Of a stretch of 64,000 nucleotides of DNA, positions 1 to 12,361 are shown one piece after another (position 1 is the stretch's first letter; each line of letters begins with the position of its first letter). The position numbers and the translations under genes were made by a program. The notes beneath the pieces are model-generated. The model saw only the letters and a list, made by a program, of their open reading frames with translations. It was not told the origin of the DNA and did no database searches. Source of the stretch: Sorghum bicolor (lineage: Eukaryota; Streptophyta; Magnoliopsida; Poales; Poaceae); NCBI RefSeq assembly GCF_000003195.3, contig NC_012878.2:20834131-20898130 (forward strand), in the 5' to 3' direction.

Positions 1-1161
1 CCGATGAGCACCAGCACGACACAGCGAAGCTTTTGGGACAAGAACGAGGAGAAAAGGTGGACTACATAGCCCTGGCCACGACACCGGTGACCACGGCGGA
101 GCTCCGGCGAGGTAAGGTCGCGACGGAGAGGACAATGCGGGCTTACCGAGGCTCGGTAGTCACAGCCAACATGACGATGGTGAAGCGGGGAAGCTGGTGG
201 AGCACTAGGTGGAGTTGCTCGGCCGGAGATGGCGAGACGCGAGCGCGCGAGCTCGCCGAAGCAGCGGCGGCGAGGCGGATAAGACAATGAACGCGAGAGA
301 GAGAAAGCCAGCGGGGAAATGGCGCTGTCCACGCGACCGGGGGCGTCATGGCGACCAGGAGGATGCACTGGGAGCTGAAAAGCAGGACCAACAGCGACGT
401 ACGGATGCCACGAGTCCAAACACGCGGCGTCACCGGCGAGCTCCTCCCCACTGACGCTGCCTCCATTCAGTTACAGAGCCGACTGAAACTCGATCTTGGA
501 CTTCGATTATCTCCTAAACTGATCGATGATTTTGATGGCTAATTGCTCCATGCTAGAGAGCTAAATGAGGACTCCAACTTTGCTTACAAGATCAAGACTT
601 GATTTGGCCTGGATTTCAAACTGGAAGCTATCCAAACCACCCTCGAGAAAACTGATGCAATCCCAGACTTAGAAAAATTTCTAAGTGTTGGAAACAGCCT
701 CAAATCTGCCTTGTGGACGACTTTTGAGCTAGATGTGATCATTTTCATGAGATGGCCATAAAACAACTTTTGTTCCTTATAAAATTTGCTACAACTTTGC
801 TATAGAAAGTGTTGACATGCAAACACTTTATGAAGCACGTTTTAAAAGCCTAAACAAAAGAGGTTTTTAGGGCCTATAAGTGAAAGTATGACTTAGGTAC
901 TTAATTTGGAGATGTGACCAACATGAACATTGTTCCAAAAGTTGAGTTAAGCATAGATAAACTAATTACCAAAGCATAGAACACAAACATGAGCATGGCA
1001 CAATCAACCACAAGCATAGGAAGCATATTTAAGCAAGTTAAATCACACTTTTGCATAAAATGACATGACCCAAGGTAATTGATGATCATGATATGCTTAT
1101 GAATATGATGATGCTCATGTTATGCATGTGAATGATGCAACCATAACACTGGGGTGTTACA
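1..1161 (-). repeat. 3' LTR of element I, cut by window start
   Basis: On the minus strand this begins TGTAACACCCCAG at base 1161, directly after a polypurine tract, and runs off the window. It aligns almost base for base with 38760-39920, with scattered substitutions and small indels. Open frames inside it are not conserved between the two copies, so I treat it as non-coding LTR. Confidence 0.85.
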
Positions 1162-1176
1162 GCCCTCCCCCCTTAC
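1162..1176 (-). other. Polypurine tract of element I
   Basis: The minus strand reads GTAAGGGGGGAGGGC immediately before the LTR start TGTAACACC. This is the usual place and composition of the plus-strand primer of an LTR retrotransposon. Confidence 0.75.
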
Positions 1177-1203
1177 AAAAATCTTGTCCCGAGATTTGGA
1201 AGC

Positions 1204-2006
1204 TTACTGATTTTCGAAGAAGGTTTTATAAACTTGTTTTAAATAGTCCTCTGTTTCCCAAGTGGCATCTTCCTCCCCGTGGTTACTCCACAACACCTTG
1301 TAGAACTTAAACACATGATTGCGAGTCACCCGTTCCTTGCGGTCAAGAACCGCTACAGGTTTCTCCTCATACACCAAGTCAGATTTCAACTTGATATCCC
1401 AAACTTCCACTCGTTCTTCCAGAACACGAAGGCATTTCTTTAATTGTGATACGTGAAAGACAGGAAAAATAGCTCGAAGCTCAACTAGTAGTTGAACTTT
1501 GTATGCCATGTTCCCTTTTCTCTCGAGAATCTGATAAGGCCCCACATATCGAGGTGCAAGCTTTTGCTTGACTACGAACCTTTGTACGCCTTTCATCGGA
1601 GACACCTTGATACACACATGGTCACCGACTGCAAACTCAATCGGCTTCCTTCTCTTATCAGCATTACTTTTCTGACGAGCTTGAGCAGCTTCTAGATGTT
1701 GCTGGATGGTATGAACTTGCTGCTCCGCTTCGTTCACGAAATCGATGCCATAATACCTTCGTTCCCCGGGTTCCACCCAATTCAACAGGGTTCGACACTT
1801 TCGACCATACAGGGCCTCAAATGGAGCCATCTTGATGCTCTCTTGGTAACTATTGTTATAAGACAACTCAGCTAACGGCAACTACTTTACCCAAGAACCT
1901 TTTGAAGAGAGAGAACATGCCCTCAACATGTCTTCTAGGATTTGGTTAACACGTTCAGTTTGGCCGGCCGTTTGAGGATGATACGCAGAACTACGAACCA
2001 AGTGAG
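1204..2006 (-). pseudogene. Element I integrase C-terminal half with chromodomain
   Basis: The minus-strand product has the end of the integrase core (SSAYHPQTAGQTERVNQ, holding the third catalytic residue E), then LAELSYNNSYQ, a GPYQILER region and a C-terminal chromodomain-like stretch with GEEDATWE. A TAG near 1881 interrupts the frame. The integrase is cut at base 2006 by the solo LTR; the N-terminal half resumes at 29993 and ends ...EQIGTH, which joins directly to LVRSSAYHPQ here. In family members the core inserts DNA and the chromodomain targets heterochromatin. This copy cannot be functional. Confidence 0.88.
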
Positions 2007-2335
2007 TGTTGACACTTGCTAACACCACTTGAATACTAGGTTGTCATCCCCAGCATGGCACTAGAGTGTACTATGGTATTTATATGCACATAGATAATCC
2101 GCAAGCACACGGATACCGTTGTAGCTTTTACCCGGTTAAAGGTTTTATCGTATCCAAAGGAAAATGGGAGAACTGATCTACACTCTAACTTAACCTAGAT
2201 AGATAAGTAGGTGTAAATAGGAAAGATGATAGAATTAAATAAGAACAATATTAAAGGTTAGATAACAATAGGTGGTAATATGGGAATAGAAAGTAGAGCA
2301 ATTCTAGTATATGGGCGATGGTAGGAGAATAGAGA

Positions 2336-3369
2336 TGTCGGTGTTTTCCCCCGAGGGGGTCACACCAACAAGTAAATTTGTATGCGTGCTCCCTTTCCCA
2401 GATGGTGATGCAAGAAGACACATAGATTTATCCTGGTTCGGGCAAGAGAAGGCCCTACGTCCAGCGGGGGGGAGAAGTTTGTATTATCTTGCACCTAAGT
2501 GCTTGTATAGGGGCGAATCCAAGCGTTGTATGGAGTGTATGTGTGCTACTGCATATGGGTGTAGTGTCTCTCGTATTCTATTCCTGAGTCCCTCCTTTTA
2601 TAGTTCCAAGGAGAGACCCAGGGTACATGTATAGGTGTCAGAATAGGAGTTGATAGCAGTATGGAGCGCTGACCTACTCGAGGCTCCTGTACCGGCATGG
2701 CCTCGAGCTGTCCCGTCTTACTAGCTTGGTGATGATTACGCGTTCCCCTGCATTCGGCTCTGCGCGCCGTCTTGTACTGGTTCAGCGGTCGCACGCTCGT
2801 ACGGTTCGGCGGCAAATCCGGCGGAGTGGTTGCGGCGTGGCTAGTCAACGTCTGTCCCGTCCTCAGGAAGGAACCATGTTTAGTCGAGGGTCAGACGCCG
2901 TACGATGTCCTGATGTCGGAGCGCTGACCCTGGATACCTCGAGGGGGCCTTGATTAGACGTGCCATCTCTGTTTCCCACGTCCTGACACGCCCTGGGCTA
3001 TTCGGTGGGGAAGGCTGCAAAAAGATCGATGGGACGGATGCCTGTTCCCTATCACGCCTCCCGTGACCCGTGTGTTAGGTGGGGAAGCATCAGGCGCATT
3101 TAATGCCCCGGCTCGCGTGCGCGCGTCAGGCGGCGGGCGGCGTCCTTGCGCTCGACGCCTCCCGGTTCGCGTGAGCCTGTTCCGTATTCGACGGTAACCA
3201 GAGCTCGACGCCTGATTGATTCGCTCGACGCTGCTTCCGTCTTCGAGGCCGTGGCCGTCGATGGCTGCGCATACATACGGATGGAGCGTCGAATCGAGGG
3301 CCTCCCCTTACGTATGGATAACCTTGTTATATGCCTTGGTGAGGGTACCCCTTGTTGATACCCTCGACA
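2336..3369 (-). repeat. Element II 3' LTR
   Basis: In plus orientation it starts TGTCGGTGTTTTCC and ends GATACCCTCGACA; its partner is 27945-28976 and a third copy is the solo LTR at 53218-54253. The part from about 2660 onward is rich in TCGA (14 copies in the LTR by my count, about 4 expected). It is flanked by AGAGA on the outside and by the polypurine tract on the inside. Confidence 0.93.
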
Positions 3370-3382
3370 GTAGCCCCCGAGT
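3370..3382 (-). other. Polypurine tract of element II
   Basis: The minus strand reads ACTCGGGGGCTAC immediately before the LTR terminus TGTCGAGGG. This fixes the element's orientation as minus. Confidence 0.75.
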
Positions 3383-4156
3383 CTCCATTCGAGCGCTGGC
3401 GCTCGAGTGGAGACTTTAGCCTTTACGGTCGATCTTCCGTGGGGGCGCGCGAGCGACCCCGCGGGGGTAGCCCCTGAACCCTCGAGGGTGTTTTTAACTC
3501 CTTCGGGGGTTATTTTGACAAATTCACAGAAAACGCTGTCGACACCAGTGGTGGAAGGTTCTGATCGGCTTTGCCTTACGTGGAGGTTTCGACGTACTCT
3601 CGATAGAGCGAGCGTCTTCCCCCCCAGATTGAGTTCCTAGCGGGTAGTCCAAGTGAGAACCTGTGCCCTTTTCGAGGGGGTCAGCTGTAGCCCGGAGGCG
3701 TTCTCATAAAGCTGGGTTGACATGGTCGGGGATACCGGTCTCATTCGATAGAGTCCAGCGGCTCGATGCCTCCCGTCGGGGGATTCCTCTCGACTGTCTC
3801 GACCCTACCTTGGACATCGCGAGCGAGACTTCGAGGCGGACCCCGATCTTCGACCGCTCGCTGGAGATCCCTGACTCTGGTGCTCGAGATCGGCTGTCGA
3901 ACCCTTTTGGTGGGCCAGCCTGCGACCTCTCGAGGCTTTCGCGGGTATGCCCCTTGGCTTACAAGGGAAGGAAGTGGCCGTGTTGGTTCGCCTTTTCGCC
4001 CGTTGGGCGCACCTTTTTAGGCGGGTGACGTTATGACATCGTATCGGCGTGGAATTCGGAGCGCCCGGCCTGTGAAGGGGGAAAGACTGTTAGGTAGCGC
4101 ATTTATGGGGGGACGTTACCTCATTTCTCGGATTTGTCCATTGGCGGATCTTGGCT
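3383..4156. other. Non-coding stretch between 3' LTR and antisense promoter (element II)
   Basis: I find no convincing protein here. The stretch is very rich in TCGA, mostly as CTCGAG, TTCGA or CTCGA (17 copies in 3370-4140 by eye, about 3 expected). It sits just upstream of the antisense TATA box, so it is the natural place for regulatory sites of that gene. Confidence 0.5.
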
Positions 4157-4164
4157 TATAAATA
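4157..4164 (+). promoter_or_regulatory. TATA box of the element II antisense gene
   Basis: TATAAATA lies 141-148 bp upstream of the ATG at 4305. The leader between them is CT-rich and contains no ATG, so 4305 is the first start codon after the expected transcription start. The element III antisense gene has the same arrangement. Confidence 0.65.
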
Positions 4165-4304
4165 CGCCGCGGCACCGCCGCCATTCTTTCTTCCGCCTTC
4201 CATCTTCACTCTTGCCTTAGCCTTCTTGCCTCCCTAGCTCTCTCGCCGTCTTACGCGCACACGACTCCTCGAGCAGTAGCGGGTCCACCGTTCCTCCGGT
4301 CGTA

Positions 4305-7300
4305 ATGCCTGTAAGACTCGTCGCCGCCGAAGACTGGCGCTCGTCGTCGATGACGGAGCGCCGGTTGTTAGAGCTCGAGAAAGAGGGACTGCTGCGCCGC
4401 CGCACCTCGTTATCATCGCCAGAGTGGATCGCGCCGCCGGCGAGTCACCGGGAGCCCCAGCCGCCCGAGGGCTATGTGGTGTCGTTCGCCAAGTTCCACC
4501 GCCATGGCCTGGGTGCGCCCCCTAGCTGCTTCATGCGGGCCCTCTGCTTCCACTATGGGGTGGAGCTCCAGCACTTCTCCCCGAACGCCATCACCGTCGC
4601 GGCGGTCTTCGCCGCCGTGTGTGAGGGCTACTTGGGGATGATGCCGCACTGGGAGCTGTGGCTCCACCTCTACAGGGGCGAGCTTTTCCATGCCCCCACC
4701 GGAACCACGGGCGTAAGGAAGCCCGTGCGGGCAGGGTGACTCAACCTTGTGCAGAAGACGGGGAAGACGGACAGACCGCGGGAGTACATCCCGGTAGGGT
4801 TATCGACCAACCACGCAGGCTGGGACTCCCAGTGGTTTTACCTTCGGAATGACGACAACCTTCTGCCTTCCTACTCGGGCCGCCTGATCATGGAGCGTCC
4901 AGCGGACTGGACGTACGGCGTCGTCCAAGCTCATCAATCTCGGCTCAACCCCCTCCTCGACGCCATGAAGAAGCTGCGCTCGGAGGGCTTGACTGCCGCC
5001 CTCGTCCTCTCGGCCGTCCATCACCGGAGAGTTCTCCCTTTGATGTCTCGGCCGTTGAGGATGGATGAGATGGGCCCTGGCGTCTCATCTCGGGACCTCG
5101 AGGCATGCCGGATGTCCAACGAGGCTCCGGCGGATGACGAAGTCACGGCCCGAGTCAGGGCTGCAATTGCCGGCGATTTTCAGCCGGAGCATGTTAACGG
5201 CTTCCCCATGAGGCCAGACGTTGGCTCGATCGATCTGGTATGTTTTCTCCATGCGCGCAGCCTCGATTCTGGGTTTCTTTTCTTTCCCTCTCTTTCTCCT
5301 TTCTAAGTCTGCCTTTATTTCGACAGGGACGGATTGACGTTCGGTCCTCGAGGCCTCCGGTAAAGGAGGACGAGGTCGATCGCGACAAACGGCGCCAATC
5401 CGCCGAAAAGCTAAAGTCCGCCAAGGACTCTGCCAAGAAGGGGGAGAAGAAGAAGAACCTCGACCGTCAAGCGTTAGAGGAGCGTCGAGCCAAATCCAGG
5501 CAGAGGGGGGAGCCTAAGGAAGAATCCCCCAACAATGATGACGACGACGACGACAGCGATGATTCCGAGGGGATGGCGTCACGCCTTGACCGAATCCTCG
5601 AGGGTCCATCTCGAGGTGATGTCGACGCTCCTCGGACGGAAGTTCCGACGGGTGGTCCAGGCGGATCCCGCCGTCCGCGCGCCGACACCCCTCCTGCGCC
5701 CGCGGCTGGTCAGGTCGCCCCGCGCCCTCCTCCCGTGCCCAAGACGGGTGGCCACGCTAGGTCCCAGGCGATGGGGCCATTGACTCGTGGTCGCGCCGCG
5801 GCCTCCGACAAAGGAGAGGCCGGTCGTAGGAGCGCCAGTCCCGGCGCCCGCCAGGCGGGAACTGACGCGCCTGGGCCAGCGCCTGCCCTCGAGGGGTCTG
5901 GTGCCCCGACGCGGGGTGGCTCGAGGCCCACCGGTCGGGGCGGCGGGAGGTGAGCTGTTCTCCCTATGGGGTAAGCCTTTTCGAAGTCGTGGCTTTTGTT
6001 TCCCGCCTTTTCTCATATGTTGATCTTTTTCGCGCTCATTTCTTTCTTTTCTCAGGCTAAAGCTGACCCTCGAGCAGGCCCAGCCGTCCATGGCGAAGAG
6101 GCTCAAAGCGGGTGCCGCCTCCAAGGAGCCAGGTTTGTGGCTTACTTTTGGGATCTGTGATGCTCTTGCGTTAACCATCGTAGTTACCGGTCTTTATTCT
6201 TTATTTTGTAGGCTCCTCCGACTTCCAACCTCCAGTAGGCGCTGGGAGTGCTCCGCCTCGTTCCGAGCCCACCACGTCGCTGCCGGCGTGTGGTGAGGCG
6301 CCCCAGACGCAAGTGCCGGAGGGAGCCCCCGAGCCTCCTCGATTGGGGGTCGAGGGGGAACCCATCACCATCAGTGATACATCTGATGGTAACGAAACAA
6401 CTGGAGGCGCCCGCCCTATGGAGGAGGAAACGTCGACCTCTCACGTCGCGGGACCGACTCCCTGGCCCGCCGGCCTCCGAGCCCTCGAGGAGCTGAAGAA
6501 GAAGAGGGAGGAAGATGAAGAACGCGAGCATGAGGCGGCGCGGCAACCGCAGGAGCAGGGCCATAGGCGAGAGCCGCAGGAGCATGAGGCGCAACAACAG
6601 CAACAGCAGCAGCAGGGGGGCCAAGAGGAGGGACTGCTCGAGCCCCCGCCCCAAGGTCCGGCCCAGCCAGTACCGCCGGAGCCGCAAGCGCCCGGTGAGC
6701 AGGAAGAGGATCTGCCGGTGTACGGCCCCCCGACCCCAGCGTGGCTCCTCCCGGGGGCACCTGCCGCGATCCGGGCGGAGCCGGGGCGAGCGGATGGAGT
6801 GGTGGCGCTCGCCTGCATGATGCGCACCCCCACCGACCCCGAGTCCGAGATCAAGAGGACGATCTATGGCATGGATGGGATCGCTCCAGGGTTCCTCCGG
6901 GAGCGTCGGGCATGGGAGGAACACTTTCCCTCCGAGGAGGACGAGATCGGGACGTCGGGGACCAAGGACGGGACCTGGAAGACGGTAGACGACGACGGGC
7001 GGTTCCCGTGCCTCGTCGACCTGTTCCTGCACCATGGGGGCTCCCTCGAGACCGTCGAGGACCTCATCCACGGCGTCAAGGCACAGGCCGACCGGGAGAT
7101 GGAGCACTGGTGCCCCGATCGGATCCGCATCCGGGCTTCCCACGACCCGTCTGAGCCTAACATCTTCCTGGACGATAGGAAGGAGGCGGAGAAGTGGGAA
7201 CACATCGAGGAGCTCCGCCTTTGGATGAAGCATGTGGTGGGGCTCCTCGCAGACGTTATTAACAACAGGCTCGGGCCGGCTTATTTTGTAAGTGTTTTTC

Positions 7301-8581
7301 GATCTTCGATCCTCATGGAGACTTTCGGTTTTGTGCTCTAACCGTTCGATCCTTGGTTCGCAGGATATGAAAGAGACCTCCCGCATCAAGTCTAGTTTCA
7401 TCCATGCCACGAGAGGTGGCTGGGAGCAACTCCCCCTCCTTAAGGATCAACTCCTCGAGTCGCAGGAGAAACTCCTCAAGACTTATAAAGAGCTCATAGC
7501 GCTCGGGGAGGAGAAGAAGGCGAAGGAGGCTGCTTTGGCTGAGGCCCAGGAGGCCTCGAGGAAGGCGGAGGAGGAGACGATGATGCTGCGGGAGTGGGCT
7601 CTTACGGTCGAGGAGGCCGCGTCCAAAGCCTAGGAGGAGGCCCTGTCCTACAAGAGCGTCATTGCAGACCTGGACAAGGAGAAGGGCCTTCTCAAGTCCG
7701 ACCTGGACTCCCTCCGTGACTCCTTCCAGAAGATGAAGGTGGTGTACGTGGACAGTGAGGTCGCCAGGGGTGCCGCCGAGGACGTAAAGAAAAAAGCCCT
7801 CGAAGACCTCGAGGCAGAGCGGGCTCGATCCCGCAGTCTCTCTGACGACGTCGAGCGTCTGAAGGGAGAATTGCTGGAGAAGAGTGGAGCCATTGCTCAG
7901 GCTGGCAAGGTGATCGAAGATCTCCGCGTTGCCAATACTGAGCTGGCACGCTCCAATAGAGAGATCGAGCGTGCCAACACCAGATTGGTCGGCGAGAACA
8001 CGGCCCTGGAGGAGAGCATCAGAGGTATGTTTCCTTTGTCGAATTTCTTTTTCGAGGTGTGCTTGAGTTTTTCCTCAAGCTTCCTTGTATTGGCGTTTAC
8101 AGGGCTCAAGGACGAACTCCTAGCCACCCAAGCCGAGGCCCGTAATGCTAAGACCCAGCTCGAGGCGGAGGTCACTTTGAACCGTCGCGTGCGGATGGTG
8201 ATAAGCGACCTTTCGGCCTCGTGGGAGGTCGAGCCTATGGACGAGTCGAGGGAGGGAGCTCGAGGCGACGCACTGGTCGACCAGCTGTGCTACTTGGGCG
8301 CGACGCTGAGAGACCGAGTGCGGGACGCCCTCCACATCGGGGTGAAGCGGGCGATGGCAGTTATCTGCTCGGGCTTCTCCTATGACATGGAGGTGGTGTC
8401 CCACGGCTTCGTCACCAACATCTCCAAGACCGACGCGGAGAACGAAGAGAGGCTCCACGCCTTGATCGACGACGCGGAGGCTCCTGGAGAGAGGCTGGCC
8501 AAGCTTTTTGAGCCTGAGGTGCTTCCTCCTGAAGCTGGCTCGGGCGGAGGCGAGGGTGGTGAGGGTCGTACCGCGGACTGA
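4305..8581 (+). pseudogene. Antisense six-exon gene of element II (putative gypsy-type-transposon domain plus coiled coil)
   Basis: Exons are 4305-5237, 5327-5949, 6056-6132, 6212-7287, 7364-8024 and 8103-8581. Each intron is 76-106 bp, starts GT and ends AG, and phases match throughout, giving 1282 codons. Residues about 50-125 (GYVVSFAKFHRHGLGAPPS through WELWLHLYRGELF) match the plant domain annotated as 'putative gypsy type transposon' (PF04195-like). Next come a charged K/E/D-rich and P/R-rich linker, a second conserved block in exon 4, and a long heptad-like E/K/L-rich coiled coil in exons 5-6. TGA at 4737 and TAG at 7631 interrupt the frame; both look like point mutations. Transcription would converge on integrase, whose stop is at 9135. 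The biochemical role is unknown. Recognition is from memory of the family. Confidence 0.8.
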
Positions 8582-9134
8582 GGCCTGCGAGCCTGCTCAG
8601 GGCGCCTGGGGCCCTTTGTATGATACTTTATTAATTCTGCTGTTAGGTGATATAGTATCTTTTGTGATTGTTAAATGCTTATTTGTCTTTCCGCTCGAGG
8701 TTCTTTTGTTTCTCTTTGTTCCTACGTTTGTATCCCTTGCTCAATCTTTCGTCAAAAACAACCTCGATCACCTCAAGGGTGAGGAAGTGAGTAGAGTTTC
8801 CGTAGCCCGGGGGCGTGGGAGTTCTCCGGCTCGTTATCCCTCGGCCTTTGAGGGGCTCGAGGTGCCTTAGCTACTCGAACCGTGCAAGGTTTTTTAAGTA
8901 AGAAAAGAAAATTTCTTGGCTTTTTCGACGCTTGGGGGGGTCGTCCCCTGGTAGCCCCCGAGGGGGTGTTGACTATGATGGGTCATAGTCGGCATCCCCT
9001 ACTAACGTCGAGATTATGACTTGTAAATCTTTCGGCGCAAAAAGACGTTGCTCGAGGGAAAGACTTTATTTATTTATTCATTCGTTTACAAAGTCTTGGT
9101 ACAAAATGTACGTAGGAACATAAGTTTGGAACTT
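8582..9134. other. Convergent spacer between antisense gene and integrase (element II)
   Basis: This spacer lies between the antisense gene stop and the integrase stop, which face each other. I see no protein. T-rich runs around 8630-8760 could serve as 3' end signals for the plus-strand gene. CTCGAG-type motifs are still present. Confidence 0.45.
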
Positions 9135-10169
9135 CTAGGGGTAGAATCGACGTAGCTGTTCGATGTTCCATGCGTTGGTGAAGACTGCCCCCTTCTCGTT
9201 CGCCAACTTGTACGTTCCTGGCTTCAGGACCTCGGCCACCACATACGGACCTTCCCAAGGTGGAGTCAGCTTGTGGCATCCTTGATTGCTTTGCCGGCGT
9301 CGTAGGACAAGGTCGCCCACGTTGAGGTCCCTCTTGCGCACGTGCTTGTCGTGGTAGAGTCGAAGTTTCTGCTGATATCTGGCGGAGTTGAGGAGGGCCA
9401 TGTCTCGAGCCTCCTCGAGTTGATCGACCGTGTTTTCTTGAGTCTCCTTATTGGATTGCTCATTGTATGCCTTGAGTCGAGGTGACCCATACTCGAGGTC
9501 TGTGGGGAGGACAGCCTCGGAGCCGTAGACCATGAAGAATGGGGTGTACTTTGTGGCCCTGCTTGGTGTTGTCCTTAGACTCCATAGGACCGAGGAAAGC
9601 TCCTCGACCCATTTCTTGCCGAATTTCTTCAAACGATTGTAGATTCTTGGCTTGAGTCCCTGCAAAATCATGCCGTTGGCACGCTCGACCTGGCCGTTGG
9701 TTCGAGGGTGGGCTACTGCAGACCAGTTCACACGGATGTGATGCTGATCGCAGAAGTCCAAGAACTTTTTGCCGGTGAACTGAGTGCCGTTGCCGGTGAT
9801 GATGACGTTGGGAATCCCAAATCGGTGGATTATGTGGTGAAGAAAAGGACGGCCTGCTCGGAGCGGATGTTGGTGATGGGTCGAGCCTCGATCCATTTGG
9901 AGAATTTGTCAATGGCCACCAGCAAGTGGGTGTACCCTCCTTTCGCCTTTTGTAGAGGTCCTACCAAATCGAGCCCCCACACTGCAAACGGCCAGGTGAT
10001 GGGGATCATCTGAAGAGCGTGGGCGGGCAGGTGCGTCTGCTTGGCGTAGAACTGGCATCCATGGCACGAGCGCACGAGCTCGATGGCGTCCGCCACGGCA
10101 GTTGGCCAGTAGAAACCTTGTCGAAAAGCGTTTCCTACGAGGGTCCGTGGAGCAGCATGGTGGCCGCAA
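9135..10169 (-). pseudogene. Element II integrase
   Basis: Reading down from about 10169 the product has the zinc-binding end (SCHGCQFYAK), the core start WGLDLVGPL with the first catalytic Asp, then IITGNGTQFTG and GQVERANG with the catalytic Glu, then the GPYVVAEVLKPGTYKL region and the end QLRRFYP. The second catalytic Asp, normally in TDNGTQF, is Gly here (codon 9792-9794). A frameshift near 9850 separates the first Asp from the rest, and another near 10165 separates it from RNase H. Integrase joins cDNA to the genome; this copy is inactive. No chromodomain follows, as expected for the Tat lineage. Confidence 0.85.
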
Positions 10170-11300
10170 GTCCCCCGAGTGTAGGTCCTCGATGAGTTTT
10201 CGGCCCTCTTCCATGGTGACACAACGCTGTAAGACCCCCGTCGGGCTTCGTCGATATAGCTCGTTGTCTTCGCCATAGATCACATATGACTTGGCCCGTC
10301 GAGCGATACGACGGGCCTCTGACCAATCTTCCGGCAGTTCGCCGTGTATTAGGCAGTCGAGGTATGGCGTACGCCAGTCGACTGGTCGACCAGGTTGCCA
10401 TTCTACCTCCATTACTTCAGCCACCATCAAGAGTGTGTCATCGGTGTTGGTTGGCTGGGCAGGAGCTGCGTCGATGCCAGGCCCCAAGCCTAAGTTGACG
10501 GATGGCTCGTGGAGATCTCTCGAGAACGCGTCAGGCGGCACCGTGCCCCGAGTTGATGCGATCTTGGCGAGTTCGTCGGCTGCCTCATTGTAGCGTCGGG
10601 CGACATGGACAAGCTCGAGACCATGGAATTTGTCCTCGAGTCGATGGACTTCTTTGCAGTATGCCTCCATTTTCGGGTTGTGGCAGCTCGAGGTTTTCAT
10701 TACTTGGTCGATGACGAGTTGGGAGTCACCTCGGACGTCGAGGCGTCGGACTCCTAACTCGATGGCAATCTTGAGACCATTGACGAGGGCCTCGTATTCT
10801 GCGATATTGTTAGACGCGGCAAAGTGGATCCTGATTATGTACCTCATGTGGATGCCCAAGGGTGAGATGAACAGCAGGCCGGCCCCGGCCCCTGTTTTCA
10901 TGAGTGACCCATCAAAATACATCGTCCACAGCTCCGCCTGGACCTGAGTCGGGGGAAGCTGGGAGTCTGTCCATTCCGCGACGAAGTCTACCAGGGCCTG
11001 CGATTTGATGGCCTTGCGAGGCGCGTAAGTGAGAGTCTCACTCATGAGCTCGACTGACCACTTTGCTATTCTTCCCGTGGCCTCTTTGCTCTGGATTATT
11101 TCGCCTAAGGGGAAAGACGAGACCACCGTGATGGGGTGGCCAAGAAAGTAGTGTCGCAGCTTACGGCGGGCAAGGATGACGGCATAGATTAGCTTCTGGA
11201 TTTGGGGATAACTTGCCTTGGTCTCTGAAAGCACCTCGCTGACGAAGTAGACTGGCCTCTGGACTGGTAGCGCGTGTCCCTCCTCCTGCCTTTCGACCAC
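10170..11300 (-). pseudogene. Element II RNase H and second (archaeal-type) RNase H
   Basis: The first part (YFVSEVLSETKASYPQIQKL, then LRHYFLGHPITVV) is the end of the usual Ty3 RNase H. A second RNase H follows with MYFDGSLMKTGAGAG, NNIAEYEALVNGL and VRGDSQLVIDQV, carrying the D-E-D catalytic pattern, then a NEAADELAKIAS end. A tandem second RNase H is a hallmark of Tat-lineage elements. It removes RNA from the RNA-DNA hybrid during reverse transcription. The piece is out of frame with RT (shift near 11300) and with integrase (shift near 10165). Confidence 0.85.
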
Positions 11301-12355
11301 CACCGCGCGCTGACAACCTGGGTCGTCGACGCAACGTAGAGGAGCAGCGGTTCTGCAGGCTGAGGTGGGACCAGGACTGGTGCTGAGGTCAGCATCTTCT
11401 TCAGCTTTTCGAGCGCTTCCTCGGCCTCGAGGGTCCAAGAAAAATGCTCGACCTTCTTCAGAAGTCGATACAATGGTAACGCCTTTTCTCCTAGTCTCGA
11501 GATGAAGCGGCTTAGAGCCGCCAGGCATCCCGTGACTCTCTGCACACCCTTGATGTCCCAGATCGGCCCCATTCTCGTGATGGCCGAGACTTTCTCGGGG
11601 TTGGCCTCGATGCCACGCTGCGAAACAATATAGCGCAAGAGCATGCCTCGAGGCACGCCGAAAACGCACTTCTCAGGATTGAGCTTGATCTGGTTGGCGC
11701 GTAAACAGCTAAAAGCGATCTTGAGGTCCTGGATCAGGTCCCCTCGCCGCTTTGTCTTGACGACAATGTCGTCGACATAGGCCTCGACTGTCGACCCTAT
11801 GTGTTCACCAAAAACATGGAGCATGCAACGTTGGTATGTTGCTCCCGCGTTTCGAAGCCCGAACGGCATAGTCACATAGCAATACATCCCAAAAGGCGTG
11901 ATGAAAGAAGTCGCGAGCTGGTCGGACTCCTTCATTTTTATTTGGTGGTAACCGGAATACGCATCAAGGAAAGAAAGGGTTTCACATCCCGCAGTAGAAT
12001 CGACAATCTGATCAATACGTGGTAATGGAAAAGGAACTTTTGGACATGCTTTATTTAGACTAGTATAATCGACACACATCCTCATTTTCCCATTCTTTTT
12101 CTTAACTAATACAGGGTTTGCTAACCAGTCGGGACGATGAACCTCCTTGATGAATCCAGCCGTCAAAAGCTTGTGGACTTCCTCGCCAATGATCTTGCGC
12201 TTCTCCTCGTCGAATCGGCGCAACCGCTGCTTCACCGGCTTGGAACCGGCTCGAATCTCCAAGGAGTGCTCGGCGACTTCCCTCGGTATGCCTGGCATGT
12301 CTGAGGGACTCCATGAAAACATGTCGGCGTTTGCACGGAGAAAGTCGACGAGCAC
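11285..12355 (-). pseudogene. Element II reverse transcriptase
   Basis: The product has all RT landmarks in order: ANPVLVKKKNGKMRMCVDY, SFLDAYSGYHQI, TMPFGLRNAGATYQ, the active site YVDDIVVK and LRYIVSQRGIEANPEK, then the connection to RNase H. An in-frame TAG at 12362-12364 separates it from protease, and a frameshift near 11300 separates it from RNase H. It copies the element RNA into DNA. Confidence 0.9.
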
Positions 12356-12361
12356 AGCTTC

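Noticed and set aside
1..560. Short open frames at the window start and their twins near 38425-39240
   Set aside because: They lie in the element I LTR and the frames are not conserved between the two LTR copies.
5579..6178. 199-codon minus-strand open frame
   Set aside because: Complement of GC-rich exon 2; it crosses an intron of the plus-strand gene and has an arginine/glycine/serine-rich composition typical of shadow frames.
6184..7410. 408-codon open frame on the minus strand of element II
   Set aside because: It is the reverse strand of exon 4 of the antisense gene, with an L/R-rich low-complexity product and no recognisable motif. The plus-strand exon has matching splice phases on both sides.
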